Shown: in pieces, positions 59,014 through 64,000 of the stretch
How positions within the stretch are numbered: position 1 is the first letter of the stretch
Layout: every line of letters begins with the position of its first letter
The notes under the pieces: model-generated
The model's input: the letters and a program-made list of their open reading frames with translations, nothing else
Database searches by the model: none
What the model was told of the DNA's origin: nothing
Program-made: the position numbers and the translations under genes
Assembly: GCF_003993775.1 (NCBI RefSeq)
Contig: NZ_RJRZ01000001.1
Span: 533,228 to 597,227 of the forward strand
DNA from: Frigidibacter oleivorans
GTDB lineage: Bacteria > Pseudomonadota > Alphaproteobacteria > Rhodobacterales > Rhodobacteraceae
DNA length: 64,000 bases
Direction of reading: 5' to 3'

Positions 59014-60678
59014 TCAGATGCTCCCTCTCAAACCCGTTCCGAGCGGCGGGCGCCACCAGCTGCGGTCCTCACGGTCCTCCGGATCATCGGCCATCCGGCC
59101 CGGTGCGGCATCGCGCCGCTCGAGCGGCCGGTAGCCATATTCGACCCATCGCATCCGGCTCGCGAAATGCGCGAGCGCCAGCGCGATGGCATAGTCGCCA
59201 TGCCGCCGCTTGCCCTTCTCCCCCTCGCGCGTCGGCGGCACCCGCGGGATGCCGCGGATCAGCTTGACCAGCCGCAGGTCCGACAGATGTTCGGCATCCG
59301 GCGCGAGCTCGATCTTGTCGTCCTCGAAGGCTGCCTTCAGCGGCGGCATGTGCAGCCGATACCATTCCTCGGTGAACTTGATCGCCCAGACGATGCCGGC
59401 GCTGTCCTCTGTCTCGCGCAGGCCGAACTTCCGGCCCATGTCCTCTGCGACGGTCCAGCCCATGCCGGTCGCGTCGAAGGCGGCGCCGACGAGCCGCTCG
59501 CGCACATGCTCGAGCACCGCCGCGACGATCAGCTTCTGCTCCTTGCCAGGGACGTTCCGAAGTTCGAAGACCAGCCGTTCACGGCGCTTCAAGCGGTCTT
59601 CAATGGACAGAAGAACGCCTACGGTCAGGTCCGCCACCCGGGCAAAGTCGAAGCCGAAGGCATAGTGCGGATCGAGCGGCAGGCGCGCCAACGCCTCCGC
59701 GAGTTCCTTCATGAAGGGCGCCAGCAGCAGCGCCTGCTCGATCGGGCTCTTCTGGAGATAGTCGCCCGGTAGATCGAGCCGCAGCACCTGGACGTCCTTC
59801 GCCGTCATCCGCGCCTCGATCAGCGGCGCCGGCAGCCATGCGCCGGAGCCCATGGTCGGAATGCAAAACAGCTCCTCATCGGCGCCCTCGCCGTAGAAGT
59901 CGATGATCTCCTGGCGCCAGTCCGCCTCGCCCTCGGGCGTCCAGTCGGTCCCGTTGCGCAGACAGATCCGCTGGTAGAGGCCCTCGCGCAGCGCCTGGTC
60001 GAAATCGATATGGACATGGGCGAACTTCGAGCGCCCGGCCAGGATGTCCTGCACCTGGACGTTGAACTCGTTCTCGGCCCCGTCATGCGTCGAGCAGACG
60101 ATCACCTGACCGCCCCACATCAGGAAGGCGAGCGCGGACTTGAGCAGTTCCTTCAGGCTGTCGACGAAGGCTGCCTCGTCGATGATCACCACACCCTGCT
60201 TGCCGCGCAGCGAGCGGGGCGCGGAGGACAGGGCGATCACCTCGAAGCCCGAGGCGAAGCGGATGCGGAACGCCTGGATCGAGCGGTCCCCGCTGGCGTC
60301 GGCATCCGGAAAGAGGAACTCCTCGGCCTCGGCCGCGGCCATGTTGAAGGCGCGCGCCCACATCGCGCAGGCGTCGATGAACTCGCGGGTCATCTCCTGG
60401 CTGTAGGAGATGTACATGGCATCCATGCCGCCGGCCGCGCGCTCGCGCGCCGCGCGCAGCACGGCATAGGCCGCCAGCCCCCAGGTCAGGCCGATCCGTC
60501 TGGACTTCTCGACGAACAGCACCCGCGTCATAGCCGTGGACTCGAGGAGGCCGACGACGCGCTGCTGATAGGGCAAGAGCGCGGCCGGCAGGCCCACGGT
60601 TGAGATGATCTGCGGCATCGCGTCGACGGCCGCGCGCCGCTCCTCGGCCCAGTCCTGGGCGGACACCGGCGCCGTCAT
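59014..60678 (-). CDS. Terminase large subunit (Mu gp28-like)
   Basis: This 554-residue ATPase-nuclease has a Walker A-like segment EKSRRIGLTWG (57-67), Walker B GVVIIDEAAF (162-171) and motif III VIVCSTHDG. The RNase H-like nuclease domain starts around YAFGFDFARVADLTVGVLL. It packages phage DNA, probably headful from integrated copies as in Mu. The ATG overlaps the upstream lectin-like gene by four bases. Confidence 0.94.
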   Translation of the reverse strand: MTAPVSAQDWAEERRAAVDAMPQIISTVGLPAALLPYQQRVVGLLESTAMTRVLFVEKSRRIGLTWGLAAYAVLRAARERAAGGMDAMYISYSQEMTREFIDACAMWARAFNMAAAEAEEFLFPDADASGDRSIQAFRIRFASGFEVIALSSAPRSLRGKQGVVIIDEAAFVDSLKELLKSALAFLMWGGQVIVCSTHDGAENEFNVQVQDILAGRSKFAHVHIDFDQALREGLYQRICLRNGTDWTPEGEADWRQEIIDFYGEGADEELFCIPTMGSGAWLPAPLIEARMTAKDVQVLRLDLPGDYLQKSPIEQALLLAPFMKELAEALARLPLDPHYAFGFDFARVADLTVGVLLSIEDRLKRRERLVFELRNVPGKEQKLIVAAVLEHVRERLVGAAFDATGMGWTVAEDMGRKFGLRETEDSAGIVWAIKFTEEWYRLHMPPLKAAFEDDKIELAPDAEHLSDLRLVKLIRGIPRVPPTREGEKGKRRHGDYAIALALAHFASRMRWVEYGYRPLERRDAAPGRMADDPEDREDRSWWRPPLGTGLRGSI

Positions 60679-61463
60679 AGCGGCACCCCGTGGGTGGCCG
60701 CGATTTCGAGTTCGACCGCGGCCAGCAGCGCGTCCGAAACACCGCGGCCGTCGGCGAGGATCAGTCGCTCGAGGGTCATCTTTGCCCAGGCGGAGGTGCC
60801 CGCTCTTGCACCGATGTGCAGCGTGCGGCTGCCGTAGTTGCCCGTACCCTGGGACGCGGAGGAACTGGCGATCTCGGCCCCGTCGATGCGGAGGGCGAGC
60901 CGGGCGGAGCCGATGGCCGCGCGACCCGACACGAGGATCCGCGATGTGTTCGGAGGGGCGTGAACGGCGGAAGCGGTTGCCGTGCCGCGGGCGCTCAGGG
61001 TCAGGCCGGAGGCTCCGTAGGCGAGGCGCAGCCCGGCGACACTCGCCACATCGGTGCCCAACTCGAAGACGGTATTGTCCGTGACCGTGCCGTCATGGTC
61101 CAGCACCGCGGCAAAGACCAGCTCGTCGCTGCCGCTGAAATCCAGCGCGGCCGCGCCGACCAGGGCATCGTTCACGCCGTCGAAGCCGATGCCGCCGACG
61201 ACGCTGGCGGGCCGGCGGGCGCTCTGCGTCTGCGCGGCCGGACCGCCCTTGCCGCTCTGGTCGAGCATCGCCGCCACGGCCTGGCCCGCCGCCGAGACTG
61301 CTGCGCCGGAGGCCAGCCGCAACGTCGACCAGTCCGCGGGGCGGTAGTCGATGCCCACGGCCGCCCGCTCCCAAAGCCGGACCACAGCCGGCCGGGGAGC
61401 GATCCTGTGCCGCCAGATCGGCCCGGGACCCGTACGTTGGCTGCGCCGGCGGATCGTCATCAT
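60675..61463 (-). CDS. Phage protein with LamG/concanavalin-like C-terminal domain
   Basis: This 262-residue protein begins MMTIRRRSQRTGPGPIWRHRIAPRP. The remainder is beta-rich and resembles a LamG/concanavalin A-type sandwich (FDGVNDALVGAAALDFSGSDELVFAAVLDHDG; LRLAYGASGLTLSARG; LALRIDGAEIASSS; YGSRTLHIGARAG). Such domains bind sugars or decorate virions. Its place between gp27 and gp28 homologues is not part of the Mu plan, so it is an inserted accessory gene. It shares overlaps with both neighbours (TGATG and ATGA). Confidence 0.7.
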   Translation of the reverse strand: MMTIRRRSQRTGPGPIWRHRIAPRPAVVRLWERAAVGIDYRPADWSTLRLASGAAVSAAGQAVAAMLDQSGKGGPAAQTQSARRPASVVGGIGFDGVNDALVGAAALDFSGSDELVFAAVLDHDGTVTDNTVFELGTDVASVAGLRLAYGASGLTLSARGTATASAVHAPPNTSRILVSGRAAIGSARLALRIDGAEIASSSASQGTGNYGSRTLHIGARAGTSAWAKMTLERLILADGRGVSDALLAAVELEIAATHGVPL

Positions 61464-61720
61464 CACCCGCCCAGCACTTCCCGCACCACGATCGCGCGGG
61501 CGCAGGCGTTCAGCCGGTACCTGACCTGGTCGCCGACGGCGAACTCGTAGCCCTCGAGCGGCGAGCCCGCGAAGAGCGGGATGCCTCGCGTGTCGCCGGG
61601 AACGGCCTTGGTGGTGAGGCTCACGCCGCCCCGCACGCAGATCCAGACCTGCGCCTCCGTGATTTCGACCGGGTCGGACCAGGTGTCTGAGGTCACATCG
61701 ATATCCGCATAGTCCGCCAT
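61463..61720 (-). CDS. Small phage protein (85 residues), unknown
   Basis: The sequence begins MADYADIDVTSDTWSDPVEITEAQVWI and is beta-rich throughout (GIPLFAGSPLEGYEFAVGDQVRYRLNACARAIVVREV). It is tightly packed between gp27-like and the lectin-like gene, so it probably forms a pair with the latter, perhaps as a decoration or fibre part. No family is recognised. Confidence 0.65.
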   Translation of the reverse strand: MADYADIDVTSDTWSDPVEITEAQVWICVRGGVSLTTKAVPGDTRGIPLFAGSPLEGYEFAVGDQVRYRLNACARAIVVREVLGG

Positions 61721-61723
61721 GAC

Positions 61724-62317
61724 CTATCCTTTCACTCCGAGGATCTGCGCCTTGATCTCTTCCACCGTCTCCGCGGTGAGGCCCTTGGCCTTCGCCACCT
61801 TGTCGACCGCTTCGCCCACGTCCTTGGCGAACTCCTTCTCCAGCCGCTGGCGGCGATCGGTCGAAACCCCTTGAGCCGCCGCCGCCGCCCTGAGCGCATT
61901 CGCCAGCTCCATCGCCCCCTTCGTGCCGACACCGGCTTCCCCGGCGGTGGTCACGATCTCGAAGACCAGCGTCTTGATCGCCTCGGCCGCGATCCGCGTC
62001 AGGTCGTCGGAGCCCTGCGGGTCGAAGCGCGCGGCCATGGTCGCTGCGATCTCGCGCGTCTCCTCGAGACGCCGGGTCATCGTGGCGAGGCGCAGGGCAT
62101 AGCGGTTGAAGGAGGAGAAGCTCGGCACCGCGAAATCGATCTCGCCGCGATGCTCGCGGATCAGCTCTTCGCATTTCGACACGAACTCGGCGTAGATCTC
62201 CGTCTGGGTCTTGTCGCGGCCGGCCAACTCCTGCGCCGCCCAAGCAATGACGGCATCGCATTCGGGTGGCAGCAGTTCGATTGAGGAGAGGCGGCCGCGA
62301 CCGCGGAGGCGCGTCAT
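61724..62317 (-). CDS. DUF3486 / Mu gp27-like protein (terminase small subunit candidate)
   Basis: This 197-residue helical protein matches DUF3486: GRLSSIELLPPECDAVIAWAAQELAGRDKTQTEIYAEF, VPSFSSFNRYALRLATMTRRLEETREIAATM and a C-terminal coiled region. The N-terminal helix-turn-helix look and its place before gp28 suggest the small terminase subunit that recognises the packaging start. Confidence 0.88.
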   Translation of the reverse strand: MTRLRGRGRLSSIELLPPECDAVIAWAAQELAGRDKTQTEIYAEFVSKCEELIREHRGEIDFAVPSFSSFNRYALRLATMTRRLEETREIAATMAARFDPQGSDDLTRIAAEAIKTLVFEIVTTAGEAGVGTKGAMELANALRAAAAAQGVSTDRRQRLEKEFAKDVGEAVDKVAKAKGLTAETVEEIKAQILGVKG

Positions 62318-62318
62318 C

Positions 62319-62618
62319 TCAGGACCCGACGCGCGAGGGGCGCTGGATACCTTCGATCGCGATCAGGCGGTCGAGATGGCGCTGACCGTGATCGGCAAGG
62401 GTTGCCACAAGCACGCTGCCGGCCTGGACGAGGCTGACGGCACCCATGTCGGCCAGCCAGCGCAGTTCGCCATGCACCCATTCGCGCGTCTTGCGGATGC
62501 CGAAGGTGGCCAGCTCATGCAGCAGCAGGTCGCTGTTCAGCGTTTCGGCCACCTGGGCCGAGAGCGCTTTGAGAATGATGAGCCGGGACTGTTCCCGGAT
62601 GAGCTGATCCATGTCCAT
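62319..62618 (-). CDS. Mu gp26-like winged-helix phage protein
   Basis: This 99-residue protein, starting MDMDQLIREQSRLIILKALSAQVAETLNSDLLLHELATFGI, has a winged-helix DNA-binding look (REWVHGELRWLADMGAVSL as recognition and wing). It matches the family annotated as VpaChn25_0724/gp26 in transposable phages. It is followed directly by gp27-like and probably takes part in packaging or late gene control. Confidence 0.8.
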   Translation of the reverse strand: MDMDQLIREQSRLIILKALSAQVAETLNSDLLLHELATFGIRKTREWVHGELRWLADMGAVSLVQAGSVLVATLADHGQRHLDRLIAIEGIQRPSRVGS

Positions 62619-62643
62619 GTCAGTGTCCCGCCGTCTTCGTCTG

Positions 62644-62982
62644 TTAGCGCCGCGCCTGGTCGAGCATCAGCTCCTGCATCCGTTCGGCGATGGCCGCGAC
62701 CGGCTTCAGCCGCTCGTCGAACTTTTCGATATGCCCCTCCATCCGCGCGATCGACAGTTCGACCCGGTGGATCATGTCGCCGGTGGGCACGTTGGTGAGT
62801 TGTGCGGACAGTCGCTCGACCTGCCGCTCGAGGGCGTCGGTCCGCACCATCAGGTCCTCGAGCCGCTTGTCGGCCTTCCGCGCCCCGGCCGTCAGCGCGG
62901 TCCAGATCGCGGTGCCGAGCGACAGGAGCGTCGAGAGCGCGGCGGCCCAAGCGACCAGCGGGCCGATATCGAGCACCGTCAT
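62644..62982 (-). CDS. DUF2730 / Mu gp25-like membrane protein
   Basis: This 112-residue protein has one N-terminal membrane helix (LDIGPLVAWAAALSTLLSLGTAIWTALT) and a coiled-coil remainder (RLEDLMVRTDALERQVERLSAQL), as in DUF2730. The function is unknown; it lies between lysis and packaging genes in most Mu-like phages. It overlaps the lipoprotein gene by four bases. Confidence 0.88.
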   Translation of the reverse strand: MTVLDIGPLVAWAAALSTLLSLGTAIWTALTAGARKADKRLEDLMVRTDALERQVERLSAQLTNVPTGDMIHRVELSIARMEGHIEKFDERLKPVAAIAERMQELMLDQARR

Positions 62983-63212
62983 GCGCCGCCCTCGAAGGTG
63001 CAGCCCGCCGCGAGCCCCGATATCAGCAGATCGCCCGAGACCACGGCGGCATCGTCACCGCCTGTCGCCAGCGCCCGCGCATGGGCGCGGGCCAGAGGTT
63101 CCAGTGCGGCGCAGAGCGCCTCACCGCTCGGGCGCAGTTCCGGTCTCGCCGGCGCCGAACCGGCGCAGGCGCTCACGAGCAGCATCAGGAGGCAGAGGAG
63201 TGCGGGTCGCAT
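62979..63212 (-). CDS. Small lipoprotein, Rz1-like outer-membrane spanin candidate
   Basis: This 77-residue protein has a lipoprotein signal MRPALLCLLMLLVSAC with Cys16 as lipidation site (lipobox LVSAC), followed by a short proline-containing segment (APARPELRP). It overlaps the preceding small membrane-protein gene by 92 bases in another frame, the arrangement of Rz/Rz1. It is probably the outer-membrane half of the spanin that disrupts the envelope at lysis. Confidence 0.7.
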   Translation of the reverse strand: MRPALLCLLMLLVSACAGSAPARPELRPSGEALCAALEPLARAHARALATGGDDAAVVSGDLLISGLAAGCTFEGGA

Positions 63213-63375
63213 CGTCGATCCTTTCGCGGGTGTCGATGGTGTCCTGGGCGGCATCGGCGGCGATTTCCTCGCGCACCTCTGCCTTGGCCGCGTCGCGGAT
63301 CAGCTTCCGGCCGGTGAAGAAGACGATGACGAGACCGAGGAGGGTCGCGGCCATCTCGGCCAGGCTGCCCAGCAT
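63121..63375 (-). CDS. Small membrane protein, Rz-like inner-membrane spanin candidate
   Basis: This 84-residue protein has an N-terminal membrane helix (LAEMAATLLGLVIVFFTG) and a charged helical periplasmic part (KLIRDAAKAEVREEIAADAAQDTIDTRERIDDA). Type and orientation fit an inner-membrane spanin, though it is shorter than lambda Rz (153). Its last third encodes the start of the lipoprotein in a shifted frame. It starts with a one-base overlap with the holin-like gene. Confidence 0.68.
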   Translation of the reverse strand: MLGSLAEMAATLLGLVIVFFTGRKLIRDAAKAEVREEIAADAAQDTIDTRERIDDATRTPLPPDAARERLRRFGAGETGTAPER

Positions 63376-63752
63376 CAGCGGACCCCCCAGCCCCAGAGGT
63401 CGCGCCACCGCTCGACCATCCGGGACCAGAGGCGGACAAGGAAAGCGCGAAGGCGGGCAATTGCTCCGGACAGCACCTCCACGACCCGCTGCAGCGGCGG
63501 ACGCAGGGAGAGCGACAGGCGGTAGTGCGGCGCGCGGCGCTCCCACCAGGCCCAGAGGCCGAAGCCCAGCGGCGCGAGCAGCATGATCTTCTCGACCACC
63601 TGATCGGGGGTGGTGCCGAGGCCCAGATGGGCGAGCCAGGGCAAGGGGTCCCAACCAAAGGCGTTGCCGATGACGGTCAGCGCCAGCAGGAGCGAGGCGT
63701 AGAAGCTGCGGGCGTGCCAGGCAGGCAGGACGGGCAAGGAGGCGTTGGCCAT
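63375..63752 (-). CDS. Holin-like phage membrane protein
   Basis: This 125-residue protein has two predicted spans (about 15-38 SFYASLLLALTVIGNAFGWDPLPW; 52-72 KIMLLAPLGFGLWAWWERRA) and a basic amphipathic C-terminus (SGAIARLRAFLVRLWSRMVERWRDLW). It sits next to the lysin and spanin genes, so a holin role is likely, though no known holin family is matched with certainty. The ATG at 63752 has AAGGAAAT upstream. Confidence 0.65.
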   Translation of the reverse strand: MANASLPVLPAWHARSFYASLLLALTVIGNAFGWDPLPWLAHLGLGTTPDQVVEKIMLLAPLGFGLWAWWERRAPHYRLSLSLRPPLQRVVEVLSGAIARLRAFLVRLWSRMVERWRDLWGWGVR

Positions 63753-63762
63753 AGTGATTTCC

Positions 63763-64000
63763 TTAACGGGTGACGTCGGCGGTGTAGGCGGCCAGCACCC
63801 ATCCCTGCTGGCCGCCATATTCGACGCAGAGCCAGTCGCGGCCGGCGAAGACGCCCTGGCGGAGCAGCGGCAGGATGGTGCCGTCGGGGATCGCGGCGAT
63901 GACGTTCGGGTTGAAGCTCGGCCAGCGGCGGAGGTTCAAGGTGTCGCCCGGCGTGTCCGTCTGCACGAAGCGGCCGGGCCGGATCGCGATCGAGCCGGCA
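63763..64000 (-). CDS. SH3-domain protein, probable C-terminus of the phage endolysin (continues past window)
   Basis: The frame is open at the right edge and ends ...RFVQTDTPGDTLNLRRWPSFNPNVIAAIPDGTILPLL..RDWLCVEYGGQQGWVLAAYTADVTR. This is a bacterial SH3 (SH3b) domain: LNLRRWPS.. and GWVLAAY are the family landmarks. Being next to holin and spanin genes, it is probably the wall-binding part of a muramidase. The catalytic part is outside the window, so this stays inferred. Confidence 0.7.
   Translation of the reverse strand, partial: AGSIAIRPGRFVQTDTPGDTLNLRRWPSFNPNVIAAIPDGTILPLLRQGVFAGRDWLCVEYGGQQGWVLAAYTADVTR

Larger units (their letters stand above)
39898..64000 (-). mobile_element. Late region of a transposable (Mu-like head, siphovirus tail) prophage, incomplete at right edge
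   Basis: Read on the minus strand, the order is SH3/lysin, holin-like, spanin-like pair, DUF2730 (gp25), gp26-like, gp27 (DUF3486), terminase gp28, portal gp29, gpF, gpG, gpI protease, decoration protein, gpT major head, gp35-like, gp36 (DUF1320). This is phage Mu order. The tail genes then switch to a long non-contractile type: terminator, tube, chaperone with frameshift, tape measure, DUF1833, NlpC/P60, gpJ-like and fibre. That combination is known from B3, D3112 and RcapMu. Early genes (repressor, transposase A, B) must lie to the right of the window. Confidence 0.92.

Noticed and set aside
39898..64000. Gene transfer agent (RcGTA-like) cluster
   Set aside because: The terminase, portal, protease and capsid are of the Mu gp28/gp29/I/T families and lysis genes are linked in Mu order, unlike the GTA head genes.

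Overview
The window reads as a high-GC alphaproteobacterial chromosome of the Rhodobacteraceae type (Paracoccus/Rhodobacter/Cereibacter relatives). The reasons are the GC-rich third positions, the glcDEF set, the DUF1285/MoxR/DUF58/DUF4159 neighbourhood, and an intergenic palindrome seen twice that I associate with this family. The genus is inference.

Layout. 1-14.9 kb is ordinary chromosome: the 3' end of a succinate-semialdehyde dehydrogenase gene, a small heat-shock gene with a sigma32-like promoter and a ROSE-like RNA thermometer, a secreted trypsin-like protease, the glycolate oxidase operon glcD-glcE-glcF, a DUF599 membrane protein, and a MoxR ATPase-DUF58-DUF4159-membrane protein operon divergent from a DUF1285 gene. 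14.9-17.5 kb is a compact, less GC-rich restriction-modification cassette (vsr, C5-methyltransferase, putative PD-(D/E)XK endonuclease), set tightly between DUF1285 and a cation diffusion facilitator gene.

17.5-28.6 kb holds the CDF transporter, a LysR regulator and an eight-gene operon on the minus strand: FAD oxidoreductase, DsbA-like isomerase, M19 dipeptidase-family enzyme, spermidine/putrescine-type ABC transporter (binding protein, ATPase, two permeases) and carboxylesterase, with an Lrp/AsnC regulator upstream. Together these look like uptake and processing of an unidentified small nitrogenous or amide/ester compound. 28.7-36.9 kb carries a class V aminotransferase, DNA polymerase I, a zf-CHCC protein, and the two-gene NHEJ operon ku-ligD.

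36.9-39.8 kb is an AT-richer island with an unrecognised membrane/coiled-coil protein preceded by a possible leader peptide, a stretch without genes that contains IS-end-like direct repeats, and two gene fragments joined through their missing 5' ends. One is the C-terminus of a DNA methyltransferase-type protein. The other is the C-terminus of a paralogue of the island's membrane protein.

From about 39.8 kb to the end of the window lies the late region of a transposable prophage, all on the minus strand. Lysis genes, terminase, portal and head genes are Mu-like (gp25 to gp36 order), but the tail genes are siphovirus-like (tail terminator, tail tube, chaperone pair, tape measure, DUF1833, NlpC/P60, gpJ-like), as in B3/RcapMu-type phages. 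It contains a perfect -1 frameshift heptamer in the tail chaperone genes, an overlapping spanin-like pair, a probable nested scaffold start inside the protease gene, and conserved hairpins between modules. Repressor, transposase and the other prophage end lie beyond base 64000.
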